A stretch of DNA of 31,287 nt from Pelagibacteraceae bacterium TMED146 (GTDB lineage: Bacteria; Pseudomonadota; Alphaproteobacteria; Pelagibacterales; Pelagibacteraceae): NCBI GenBank assembly GCA_002171085.1, contig NHGV01000007.1, positions 1 through 31,287 on the forward strand. Direction: 5' to 3'. A model generated the notes under the pieces. That model worked only from the letters and a program-made list of their open reading frames with translations, searched no databases and was not told the DNA's origin. This document shows positions 7,375 to 14,572 of this stretch, piece after piece. The first letter of the stretch is position 1. The number at the start of each line of letters is the position of its first letter. The translations under genes and the position numbers were made by a program.

Positions 7375-7396
7375 ATCACACAATTTAATATGTGAT
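7375..7396 (-). promoter_or_regulatory. Perfect inverted repeat in the leader of the small basic gene
   Basis: ATCACA (7375–7380) and TGTGAT (7391–7396) are exact reverse complements around a 10-base AT-rich spacer. It lies between the candidate promoter and the Shine–Dalgarno sequence of the 37-residue gene. It can be a 6-bp RNA hairpin or an operator. It is not a CRP site, which has the half-sites in the opposite order. Confidence 0.45.
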
Positions 7397-7410
7397 TCGT
7401 TATTAAGTTA

Positions 7411-7440
7411 ATTTAAAAACTAATTCGCAATTAAAGTCAA
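7411..7440 (-). promoter_or_regulatory. Candidate promoter of the small basic gene, with upstream A/T tracts
   Basis: On the minus strand, TTGACT (7440–7435) is followed after 18 bases by TTAAAT (7416–7411). Upstream, 7448–7480 consists of alternating A and T tracts that resemble an UP element. The predicted start near 7404 gives a leader of about 58 bases. This intergenic gap (7347–7543) is the longest in the window; apart from these elements I see only AT-rich sequence in it. Confidence 0.45.
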
Positions 7441-7543
7441 ATGTTTATAATTTTTAAAAAATTTTTAAAAAATTTATTTCAATTCAAAGTTTAAATAAAA
7501 AAAAATTATTTTGTAAAAAAGTTAATGTTTTCAGTGCTTTTAG

Positions 7544-9235
7544 TTAATTTTTATAAAAATTTTCTAAAATATTTTTATATTTAGTTTTTATTTTGTACCT
7601 TCTTATTTTCATTGTTGGTGTTAATAATTCATTTTCAATTGTAAATTCCTCTTTAACTACTTTAAATTTTTTTATTTTTTCAATAGCCGTTAATGATTTA
7701 TTTGTTTGCTCAATTAATTCTTTTATAATTTCTTGATCTTGATTAAAATTTTTATTCAAAACTAACAGACATGATAAATATTTTTGATTATCGCCTTGAA
7801 CATATGCTTGTTCAATTTCATCATGAAGACAAAGTAAATTTTCAATCTTAGATGGAGAAATATTATCTCCGCCAAGTGTAACAATTATATCTTTTTTTCT
7901 ATCAGTAATTTTTAAGTAACCCTCGTAATCAATTTCACCAATATCACCTGTATGAAGCCAACCATTTTTTAGCACTTGGTTTGTGGCATCTTCATTTTTC
8001 CAATACCCCAACATTATATTTTCACCCTTAACAAGTATTTCGCCATCCTCGGCAATTTTCACCTTATTGTTAGAAAAAATGGTTCCAACTGTTTCTATCT
8101 TAATTTTATTGACTGGATTACATGATACCACGGGAGAGGTTTCTGTTAGACCATACCCCTGCAATGTTTTTAGACCTAAAGAATTTAAGAATAATCCAAC
8201 ATTTTGATCCAAGGGCCCTCCACCTGAGACAAATGCTTTTAAATTTCCACCGAAATTTTTAATTACCTTCTTCCTTACCAAGATACTTAATAAATAATTT
8301 ATAAATTTTTCTATTAAGGAAAGCTTCTTATTTTTAAAATCCTTCGATCCTAATTCTACAGTTTTTAAAAATAATCTCTTTTTAAAAGAAGATGATTTTT
8401 TAACTCCACTCATCATTTTGTTATAAAGATTATTATAAAATCTAGGAACTGCGGTCATTACATGTGGTTTTGCAATTTTTATATTCTCTAATAATTTTTC
8501 AATAACAGGCGAGTAAAATATTTTAGCGCCGAGTGCAATTTGTACGAATTGAACTGTATGCTCGTAAGAGTGTGATAATGGTAACCATGTTATAAATCTA
8601 GGGTTTTTAACTTGTAGTTCATCAACCAAATTTTTTGAGTCTTCACAATTTGAAATTATTCCTCCATGACTTAAAACAACTCCCTTGGGATTACCTTGTG
8701 TTCCAGAAGTATAAATAATACAAGCTGGATCGTTTCTTAAAGATCTGCATCTAATATTTTTATTTAAATCGTTTTTAAGTTCATGAAAATTCTGAACCTT
8801 TTCTATTTTGTCAAAACTTATAATAAATTTAAATTGAAAATTAATTTGGCTACATGCATCTAAAATAGTTTTTAATAATTTTTCATTTGATACAATTAAT
8901 CCTGCTGGATCAGCATCTTTTAAAACAAATTCGAAATCTTTTTGAGTATAAGTAGTGTAATTAGGAACCGTAATCGCATCATTTGCTAATATGGATAGAT
9001 CGCTAATCATCCATTCTGGTCGACACTCTGAGACCAACATGACCCTATCTCCTTTCTTGACACCCTGGATATTTAGGAAAGTTGAAAATATTTCTATCTT
9101 TTTGAATACATCAGACCATTTTAATGCATCTACTTTTTTATTTTTATCAATTGAATGTAAAAAATCTAAATTAGAAAATTTTTCACTTTGTATTTGGTAT
9201 AACTCAAATAGATTATTTAATTTTTTAAATTCCAT
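7544..9235 (-). CDS. Long-chain acyl-CoA synthetase (AMP-forming)
   Basis: A 563-residue ANL-superfamily enzyme. The phosphate-binding motif YTSGTQGNPKG is at 175–185, the adenine motif GYGLTETSP at 360–368, the TGD motif at 429–431 and the hinge DRKKD at 445–449, followed by 'TLGGDNISPSKIE' of the C-terminal domain. The spacing and the GDNISP block are those of bacterial FadD15-like long-chain fatty-acid–CoA ligases: fatty acid + ATP + CoA gives acyl-CoA + AMP + PPi. It is cytoplasmic or membrane-associated. The start codon lies one base after the 3' CCA of tRNA-Leu, and no Shine–Dalgarno sequence fits in that space, so the message is probably released by tRNA processing and translated leaderless. 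The N-terminal length agrees with the family, so a later start is not favoured. Confidence 0.92.
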   Translation of the reverse strand: MEFKKLNNLFELYQIQSEKFSNLDFLHSIDKNKKVDALKWSDVFKKIEIFSTFLNIQGVKKGDRVMLVSECRPEWMISDLSILANDAITVPNYTTYTQKDFEFVLKDADPAGLIVSNEKLLKTILDACSQINFQFKFIISFDKIEKVQNFHELKNDLNKNIRCRSLRNDPACIIYTSGTQGNPKGVVLSHGGIISNCEDSKNLVDELQVKNPRFITWLPLSHSYEHTVQFVQIALGAKIFYSPVIEKLLENIKIAKPHVMTAVPRFYNNLYNKMMSGVKKSSSFKKRLFLKTVELGSKDFKNKKLSLIEKFINYLLSILVRKKVIKNFGGNLKAFVSGGGPLDQNVGLFLNSLGLKTLQGYGLTETSPVVSCNPVNKIKIETVGTIFSNNKVKIAEDGEILVKGENIMLGYWKNEDATNQVLKNGWLHTGDIGEIDYEGYLKITDRKKDIIVTLGGDNISPSKIENLLCLHDEIEQAYVQGDNQKYLSCLLVLNKNFNQDQEIIKELIEQTNKSLTAIEKIKKFKVVKEEFTIENELLTPTMKIRRYKIKTKYKNILENFYKN

Positions 9236-9236
9236 A

Positions 9237-9319
9237 TGGTGGGCGAAAAGGGAGTCGAACCCTTAAGGTTTCCCGGCGGATTTTGAGTCCGCTGCGTCTA
9301 CCAATTCCGCCATTCGCCC
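9237..9319 (-). tRNA. tRNA-Leu(CAA), CCA encoded
   Basis: On the minus strand the gene begins GGGCGAATGGCGG and ends TTCGCCC-A-CCA. The 7-bp acceptor stem is perfect, the anticodon arm is GCGGA-CTCAAAA-TCCGC with anticodon CAA (reads UUG), a class II variable arm follows, and the T arm is AAGGG-TTCGACT-CCCTT. The terminal CCA is encoded. The next gene on the same strand (acyl-CoA synthetase) starts one base downstream. Confidence 0.96.
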
Positions 9320-9384
9320 TAATTTTTGTTTTGCGATTAAAAAAGGTTTTTGTACTGCTTTTTTAAATTTCATATATACATTAT

Positions 9385-9399
9385 TATAATTCTTATAAT
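9385..9399 (+). promoter_or_regulatory. Tandem TATAAT boxes before the VTT-domain gene
   Basis: TATAAT occurs at 9385–9390 and again at 9394–9399. The first is exactly 11 bases before the ATG at 9402, the spacing also seen for carD and the zinc-ribbon gene; the second is too close to act as a -10 box for this start. No Shine–Dalgarno sequence is present, so a very short or absent leader is expected. Confidence 0.45.
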
Positions 9400-9401
9400 T
9401 T

Positions 9402-10019
9402 ATGTTTAAAGACTTGTTTAATAAAACTGTAGCTCTTGCAGCCCATAAAAGTGCAAGGTTCTTTTTATCTTTTGTATGCATAATTGAGTCTATTTTTTTT
9501 CCAATACCTCCAGATGTCATGATTATACCAATGACTTTGGCTCAAAAAAAAAGATGGTTGCAAATTGCAACTATTGCCACGCTATCATCTGTGGTTGGCG
9601 GTATTATTGGATATGCAATTGGCTATTTTTTTTACCAAGAAATAGGTATCCATATTTTTGAATTTTACGGGTTTGAAGGTTTTAAAAGTTTCAAGGATCA
9701 AGTTCAAGTTGGTAAAGGGTTCTGGGCCTGGATTATTTTGTTAGCAATTGCAGGATTTACGCCTGTTCCTTTTAAACTTTTAACAATTTCAAGCGGGTTA
9801 ATTCATTTTAATTTTTTTATATTTATTTTAGTGGCTACTTTAACGCGTGGTTCAAGATTTTTTATTTTAGCAGGATTGCTTAGTTTTTTTGGACATAAAA
9901 TACTTCCATATATTCAAAAGTTTTCAGGAAAAATAATGGTTGTAATTACAGGGCTTTTATTAATCGGATTTTATATTGCCTATCTAATTTATAATAATTA
10001 TGAATCTTTTATTAATTAA
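9402..10019 (+). CDS. YqaA/DedA-type VTT-domain membrane protein
   Basis: A 205-residue inner-membrane protein. It has the re-entrant 'ESIFFPIPPDVMIIPMTLA' segment near the N-terminus, the Gly-rich 'SSVVGGIIGYAIGYFF' helix and the 'AGFTPVPFKLLTISSGLIH' block typical of the YqaA branch of the VTT/DedA family. DedA-like proteins are linked to phospholipid (undecaprenyl phosphate or phosphatidylethanolamine) flipping and envelope integrity; the substrate here is unknown. It is the first gene of a tight set with dsbB and coq7; its stop overlaps the dsbB start by one base (TAATG). Confidence 0.85.
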   Translation: MFKDLFNKTVALAAHKSARFFLSFVCIIESIFFPIPPDVMIIPMTLAQKKRWLQIATIATLSSVVGGIIGYAIGYFFYQEIGIHIFEFYGFEGFKSFKDQVQVGKGFWAWIILLAIAGFTPVPFKLLTISSGLIHFNFFIFILVATLTRGSRFFILAGLLSFFGHKILPYIQKFSGKIMVVITGLLLIGFYIAYLIYNNYESFIN

Positions 10020-10498
10020 TGTTTAGTATTAGTAAAACGTATAAAATTTTATTTGTTGTAAACATTTTAATACTTTCAACAGTTTATTACATTGAATATG
10101 GCATGGGTGTTTATGCTTGCAATCTCTGCAAATACCAAAGAATTCCATATTTTTTAAATTTAATTATGTTAACTTTTTTAATTTTTGACAAAGTGAAATT
10201 TTTAAAATTTCTTTATGTTTTAATTCTATCAATTTCTATAAATATACTGATCTCATTTTATCACGTTGGTATAGAACAAAAAATTTTTTCTGAAACAGAA
10301 GTTTGCTCTATTAAGAAAAATACAAATAATACCAGCGATCTTTTGAAACAATTAGAAAAACAGGGTATGTCTGGCTGTTCTAAAGTAACTTTTAGATTAT
10401 TTGGATTATCACTTTCAACATTAAACTTGTTAACAAATTTATCTTTTTTGATAGTATATGCTTATATTTTAAGAAATGAACAAAAACAAAAAAATTGA
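10019..10498 (+). CDS. dsbB: Disulfide bond formation protein DsbB
   Basis: A 159-residue protein with four hydrophobic segments. The first periplasmic loop has the CNLC pair (C34, C37, in 'ACNLCKYQR') and the second loop has C96 and C120, as in DsbB. DsbB reoxidises DsbA and passes electrons to ubiquinone, which fits with the ubiquinone-biosynthesis gene coq7 that follows. The start shares a base with the preceding stop and its 3' end overlaps coq7 by 23 bases. No DsbA is visible in the window. Confidence 0.9.
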   Translation: MFSISKTYKILFVVNILILSTVYYIEYGMGVYACNLCKYQRIPYFLNLIMLTFLIFDKVKFLKFLYVLILSISINILISFYHVGIEQKIFSETEVCSIKKNTNNTSDLLKQLEKQGMSGCSKVTFRLFGLSLSTLNLLTNLSFLIVYAYILRNEQKQKN

Positions 10499-11012
10499 AG
10501 AAATTATAAGAGTAGATCACGCTGGAGAACGCGGGGCAGTCAATATTTATGATGGACAACTTTTAGCATTACAACTTTTAAAATCAGATCCAGAAATGGA
10601 AAGTAAAATTGCTGAAATGAAAGAACATGAAAAAGAGCATTTAAAATATTTTGAACAACAACTTGCTGAAAGAAAAGTTAGACCTACATTATTAATACCA
10701 TTATGGGATTTGCTTGGCGTAGGCTTAGGTTTTGTTACAGGACTAATGGGGAAAAAAGCTACAATGCTTTGTACAGCTTCGGTGGAAGAAGTAATAGATA
10801 AACATTATCTATCTCAAATTGAACATTTAGAATCTGAAGAAACTAAAGAGAAAGAATTATTAAAAAAAATTAAAAAATTTAGACAAGAGGAACTAGAACA
10901 TCGTGATATTGCTTATGAAGAAGGTGCAACAAAAAAAGGAGTATATGGTATCTTAGACTTCGCGATAAAAACAGGATCTAAAGTTGCTATTGAAGTTGCA
11001 AAGAGAATTTAA
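10476..11012 (+). CDS. coq7: Demethoxyubiquinone hydroxylase Coq7
   Basis: A 178-residue ferritin-like di-iron protein. Two E…ExxH sets are present: E18 in 'HAGERGAV', E52 and H55 in 'EHEKEH', then 'SVEEVIDKHY' (about 104) and 'EELEH' ending at H142. These are the four-helix-bundle iron ligands of Coq7/UbiF-type enzymes, which add the last ring hydroxyl in ubiquinone synthesis. It is membrane-associated through the hydrophobic 'LLGVGLGFVTGLMG' stretch. The ATG at 10476 lies within dsbB (23-base overlap). Its stop abuts the stop of the convergent HNH gene with no base between, forming TTAATTAA. Confidence 0.95.
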   Translation: MNKNKKIEEIIRVDHAGERGAVNIYDGQLLALQLLKSDPEMESKIAEMKEHEKEHLKYFEQQLAERKVRPTLLIPLWDLLGVGLGFVTGLMGKKATMLCTASVEEVIDKHYLSQIEHLESEETKEKELLKKIKKFRQEELEHRDIAYEEGATKKGVYGILDFAIKTGSKVAIEVAKRI

Positions 11013-11582
11013 TTAAGGTTCAAGCTTAACATCCCAATAAAGATAATCCAACCAACTTTCATGTAAAAAATTCGGAGGAAAGTGTCTTCCATTTCGATGG
11101 AGTTGCTCTTCTGTTGGTTTATAAGGTTGTACTGATGGAATCATTCCGCATGCTTTGGGCATTTTGCCACCTTTTCTTACATTACATGGGGAGCATGCTG
11201 TTGCTACATTTTCCCAAGTCGTCAAACCTCCTAAAGATTTTGGAACAACATGATCAAAAGTTAAATTTTTTTTATCACCACAATACAAGCAAGTAAATTT
11301 ATCTCTTAAAAAAACATTAAATCTTGTAAAGTTTGGAAACTCTGATGGTTTTACAAAATGTTTCAATGAAATTACGCTGGGTAACTTCATAGAAAAAGAT
11401 GGGCTTCTTATCTCTCTATCGTATGTAGATACGATGTTTACTCTATCCAAAAAAACATCTCTAACTGCATCCTGCCAACTCCATAATGATAAGGGATAAT
11501 AACTTAAAGGTCTATAATCGGCATTTAAAACAAGCGCCGGACATTTTTCAAGCGGCAAATATTCACTTGATGATGCAATCAT
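11013..11582 (-). CDS. HNH endonuclease family protein
   Basis: A 189-residue protein with a C-terminal HNH domain: zinc pairs C98/C101 ('CLYC') and C130/C133 ('CSPC'), catalytic D110–H111 ('FDHVVPKS'), N125 and a final asparagine in 'CNVRKGG'. The N-terminal half ('ALVLNADYRPLSYYPLSLWSW') is the conserved non-catalytic part of the broadly distributed bacterial family, often annotated simply as HNH endonuclease or restriction-like. There is no methylase or mobile element next to it, so a housekeeping DNA role is more likely than restriction; the true substrate is unknown. It is downstream of, and co-directional with, the esterase gene, 44 bases away. Confidence 0.9.
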   Translation of the reverse strand: MIASSSEYLPLEKCPALVLNADYRPLSYYPLSLWSWQDAVRDVFLDRVNIVSTYDREIRSPSFSMKLPSVISLKHFVKPSEFPNFTRFNVFLRDKFTCLYCGDKKNLTFDHVVPKSLGGLTTWENVATACSPCNVRKGGKMPKACGMIPSVQPYKPTEEQLHRNGRHFPPNFLHESWLDYLYWDVKLEP

Positions 11583-11626
11583 ATCTAAAAATTACATATA
11601 TTTATAACTAATCGCAAGTTAAACTT

Positions 11627-12271
11627 TTAGGAAGTTAAATTTTTTATAAAATCTAGTCCATCACTCAAACCGTCGGGCGATATAGAATGCCCTAAGCCCT
11701 CATAAGCTTTGCAATCAACTTCGAAATCTTTTTTTTTCAAAAATTCAACTGATTTATACATTTCATCTATTGGAACTATTTCATCAATATTGCCATGCAA
11801 AAATCTCATTCTAGGTTTAGAAATTAGTTCTTTTTCTAATAATTCGTAATTATAAATTTTGCCTGAATATCCTAGCACACCGGCAATTTTTTTCTTCTGT
11901 CTTATTGCATACTGGACGCTCATCATAGTTCCTTGGGAAAAACCAACTAGAATTAATTTATTATACTCTATTTTAAGATCATCTAATTTTTGATCAATTG
12001 TTTCTTGAAGTTTTTCTAAAGAAACTAAACTTTCTTGAGTAATTTTATCGTTATCTGTTTGCATCAAATCAAACCACTCAAATCCAGCCGGGTTAACTTG
12101 ACATGGATTTGGAGCGTTTGGAACGCAAAAAAAAGCATCTGGCAAAAATCTTTGCCAATATGTGGCAATTGAAAACAAATCATTAGAATCTGCTCCATAT
12201 CCATGTAAAATAAAAATTAATTTACTACAATTTTCCGATGTATTTTTTAATTCTAAATATTTAAGAGACAT
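11627..12271 (-). CDS. Phospholipase/carboxylesterase family alpha/beta hydrolase
   Basis: A 214-residue alpha/beta hydrolase. The 'ILHGYGADSNDL' oxyanion region is at 21–32, the nucleophile elbow GFSQG has Ser112, the acid is Asp163 in 'HGNIDEIVP' and the base is His194 in 'GLGHSIS'. This matches the carboxylesterase/acyl-protein thioesterase-like family, which hydrolyses short-chain acyl esters or lysophospholipids. No signal peptide is present, so it is cytoplasmic. Divergent from the HIG1 gene 42 bases away. Confidence 0.92.
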   Translation of the reverse strand: MSLKYLELKNTSENCSKLIFILHGYGADSNDLFSIATYWQRFLPDAFFCVPNAPNPCQVNPAGFEWFDLMQTDNDKITQESLVSLEKLQETIDQKLDDLKIEYNKLILVGFSQGTMMSVQYAIRQKKKIAGVLGYSGKIYNYELLEKELISKPRMRFLHGNIDEIVPIDEMYKSVEFLKKKDFEVDCKAYEGLGHSISPDGLSDGLDFIKNLTS

Positions 12272-12313
12272 TTTTTGTTATCTTTAATACTTTTTTATGC
12301 TAGAGACAAACCA

Positions 12314-12517
12314 ATGTCAGAAAATACATTAAAATTTATTGCTATTTTAGCTATGATATCAGTAGCTGTAGTTCTTATCAGAGGGTTAAAAACGTTTTTT
12401 AAAGGCGGTGATTTAGATAGCAAGAGAAAGAGTAACAAATTAATGCAAATGAGAATAATGCTTCAATTTTGTGCCATAGTGATTTTAATGTCTCTGGCAT
12501 ATGTAACGGGTAAATAG
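12314..12517 (+). CDS. HIG1-domain twin-transmembrane protein
   Basis: A 67-residue protein with two hydrophobic helices separated by a polar hairpin: 'RGLKTFFKGGDLDSKRKSNK' followed by 'LMQMRIMLQFCAIVI'. The G-G…S-N-x-L-M-x-x-R…Q pattern is that of the HIG1 (hypoxia-induced gene 1 / Rcf1) domain. Relatives associate with cytochrome c oxidase and respiratory supercomplexes in mitochondria and are common as small proteins in alphaproteobacteria. I use the ATG at 12314; the in-frame TTG at 12275 would add a non-conserved N-terminus and approach the divergent esterase start. The stop abuts the tlpA stop (TAGCTA), with no space for a terminator. Confidence 0.88.
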   Translation: MSENTLKFIAILAMISVAVVLIRGLKTFFKGGDLDSKRKSNKLMQMRIMLQFCAIVILMSLAYVTGK

Positions 12518-13048
12518 CTAATAAGACTTAACCCATTCAACAAATTTTGAATCTGTAAAGTCAAGATCGCCTATAACTCTTGCAACTTCTTTTTTGTCTG
12601 AATTTACAATTAATGTTATTGGTATGCCTCTTAATCCAAACTCTCTAGTTAACTTTAAATCATTATCAAAATAACTAGTTAAATTTTTAATTGAAAGATT
12701 ATCTAAAAAACTTTGAATATCCTCAAATTTCTTTTTTTCTATATTAATTAAAATTATCTTTAACTGATCTCGAGATGTTTGATCATATAAACGATCTAGC
12801 TTTGGAAGTTCTTTTTTGCAAGGAGCGCACCATGTCGCCCAGAAATTAATTAGAGTTAATTTTGAGGAAAAATCATTCAAAATGATTGTTTTACCATCTT
12901 TGTTTTTGACCTCGATGTTCGGTAGTAATTTTGGATTTTTTTGAAGTATTATATTGGTAAACGATTTACTTATATTGGGTTGTGAATATCCACTATTAGT
13001 ATTAAGAATAAAAAATATAAATAAAAATAATATAAAATTGCGAAACAT
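12518..13048 (-). CDS. tlpA: TlpA/ResA-like periplasmic thioredoxin
   Basis: A 176-residue protein with an N-terminal signal or anchor peptide (hydrophobic residues 4–16) and a thioredoxin fold with the CAPC active site (C74, C77, in 'NFWATWCAPCKKELP'). The cis-proline segment is 'LRGIPITLIV'. TlpA/ResA proteins reduce periplasmic disulfides, often for cytochrome c or copper-site maturation of oxidases, which fits with a HIG1 gene next door but is not proven. In alphaproteobacteria tlpA is commonly next to and divergent from argH, as here, with only 19 bases between the start codons. Confidence 0.92.
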   Translation of the reverse strand: MFRNFILFLFIFFILNTNSGYSQPNISKSFTNIILQKNPKLLPNIEVKNKDGKTIILNDFSSKLTLINFWATWCAPCKKELPKLDRLYDQTSRDQLKIILINIEKKKFEDIQSFLDNLSIKNLTSYFDNDLKLTREFGLRGIPITLIVNSDKKEVARVIGDLDFTDSKFVEWVKSY

Positions 13049-13067
13049 AAATTAATATTAAATTAAT

Positions 13068-14456
13068 ATGGGCAAAACTAAAACAAATAAAGTTTGGGGT
13101 ACAAGAATGAAATCTAAACCTTCAGAACTTTTAACTAAAATAAATGCATCAATAGATGTTGATAAAGAACTATATCAACAAGATATCAATGGTTCTATTG
13201 CTCATTGTAAAATGCTAGCAAAACAAAAAATTATCAAATCAGATATCTCTAAAAAAATTGTAAATGGACTTGAAAAAATTAGAAAAGAAATTCAATTAAA
13301 AAAGTTTAAATTTTCACAATCAAATGAGGATATCCATTTGAACATTGAAAAAAGGCTTTTTGAAATTATTGGACCAAACGCAGGATTTTTACATATAGCA
13401 AGATCAAGAAATGACCAGGTTACTACAGACTTTAAATTATGGGTCATTGATGCCTCACAAAATTTAAACATAGAAATTAAAAAATTAATTAAAGCATTAA
13501 TAAAATTAGCTGAAAAAAATAAAAATGTGATTATGCCTGGCTTTACACATTTAAAAAATGCTCAACCAGTTTTATTTTCCCATTATCTATTGGCGTATAT
13601 TGAAATGTTCAAAAGAGATCATAAAAAATTTACAAATGTGATCAAAAATACATCTGAGAATCCTTTAGGATCTGCTGCACTAGCAGGAACAGGTTTCACA
13701 ATCGATAGATTTTATACTTCAAAACAACTAGGATTTTTAAAACCAACTGATAATTCAATAGATGGAGTTTCTGATAGAGATTATGCGATAGAATTTTTAT
13801 TTGTATCAAGTCTTTGCTCCATGCACTTATCAAGACTTGCTGAAGAAATTATTTTATGGAACTCAGATATTGTCAATATGATCAATATTAATGATAAAAT
13901 GCTGGCAGGTTCATCAATCATGCCTCAGAAAAAAAACCCGGATGGCGCCGAACTATTAAGAGGTAAATCTGGCGCTATATATGGAAACTTAAACTCTCTA
14001 TTAGTTACAATGAAAGGATTACCTTTGTCTTACTTCAAAGATATGCAAGAAGATAAGAAGCCGGTATTTGAAACTTTTAAAATATTAAATTTAAATCTTA
14101 AAATAGCAAAAGAATTGGTAGAAAGTATATCCCCTAACAAAGCAATTATGAAAAAATTTGCAAATTATGGCTACACAACTGCTACAGATTTTGCAGACTA
14201 TCTTGTAAAAAAAGGTTTAAGTTTTAGAGAGGCGCATAAAAAATCTGCAAAATTAGTTAATATCGCAGAAAAGAAAAATTTATCATTAAATGAATTAAGT
14301 TTCTCTGAAATTAAGAAAATTGACAAATTAATCAAACCTGATGTGATAAAAGCTTTAAAAATTGAAAATTCCGTTAATTCCAAAACCTCTTATGGTGGAA
14401 CTTCCATAAAAAATGTAGTTAAAATGTTAAAGAAATTAAAAAAGGAGTTTAAATGA
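13068..14456 (+). CDS. argH: Argininosuccinate lyase
   Basis: A 462-residue member of the fumarase/aspartase superfamily with all three signature regions: 'ARSRNDQV' (111–118), 'GFTHLKNAQP' (158–167, general-acid/base His161) and GSSIMPQKKNP (281–291) carrying the catalytic serine. It converts argininosuccinate to arginine and fumarate. The N-terminus 'KVWGTRM' replaces the usual WGGRF. The start region has no Shine–Dalgarno sequence. The stop overlaps the start of lptM by four bases (ATGA). First gene of argH–lptM–lysA–plsC. Confidence 0.97.
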   Translation: MGKTKTNKVWGTRMKSKPSELLTKINASIDVDKELYQQDINGSIAHCKMLAKQKIIKSDISKKIVNGLEKIRKEIQLKKFKFSQSNEDIHLNIEKRLFEIIGPNAGFLHIARSRNDQVTTDFKLWVIDASQNLNIEIKKLIKALIKLAEKNKNVIMPGFTHLKNAQPVLFSHYLLAYIEMFKRDHKKFTNVIKNTSENPLGSAALAGTGFTIDRFYTSKQLGFLKPTDNSIDGVSDRDYAIEFLFVSSLCSMHLSRLAEEIILWNSDIVNMININDKMLAGSSIMPQKKNPDGAELLRGKSGAIYGNLNSLLVTMKGLPLSYFKDMQEDKKPVFETFKILNLNLKIAKELVESISPNKAIMKKFANYGYTTATDFADYLVKKGLSFREAHKKSAKLVNIAEKKNLSLNELSFSEIKKIDKLIKPDVIKALKIENSVNSKTSYGGTSIKNVVKMLKKLKKEFK

Positions 14457-14566
14457 AAAAAATATCTCTCTTAGTATTAATTTTATCATTTATGTTTACT
14501 TCATGTGGAAAAAAGGGCCCGCCTGTTTATCAAGAGAAAACTAATTTAATTTTAAAACAATCCTAA
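14453..14566 (+). CDS. lptM: LptM-like small lipoprotein
   Basis: A 37-residue protein in the argH–lysA gap. It has a signal peptide (MKKISLLVLILSFMF) ending in the lipobox FTSC, with lipidated Cys19, followed by GKKGPP. The CGxKGPL/P motif after the lipobox and the position between argH and lysA identify LptM (formerly YifL), which helps LptD form its correct disulfides and mature in the LPS translocon. A strong AAAGGAG-like site lies upstream (AAAAAGGAGTTTAA), inside argH. The start overlaps the argH stop; lysA starts six bases after the stop. Confidence 0.92.
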   Translation: MKKISLLVLILSFMFTSCGKKGPPVYQEKTNLILKQS

Positions 14567-14572
14567 ATCTAA

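Noticed and set aside
7375..7396. CRP/FNR-type operator
   Set aside because: The half-sites are in reversed order (TCACA first, then TGTGA) compared with TGTGA-N6-TCACA, and the spacing is 10.
7448..7480. A/T tract direct repeats as an origin or attachment site
   Set aside because: Alternating A and T tracts are common at this base composition; no DnaA boxes, integrase or tRNA 3'-end duplicate are present.
9263..9520. Minus-strand open frame of 85 residues ending in MAELVDAADSKSAGKP
   Set aside because: The end is a translation of tRNA-Leu, a well-known annotation artefact; it also overlaps the VTT-domain gene.
11013..11582. HNH nuclease as a mobile or restriction element
   Set aside because: No methylase, intron boundaries, repeats or composition shift around it; the family is a widespread chromosomal one.
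12275..12313. Extended TTG start for the HIG1 protein
   Set aside because: Adds residues that do not match the family and almost reaches the divergent esterase start; ATG 12314 fits HIG1 length.
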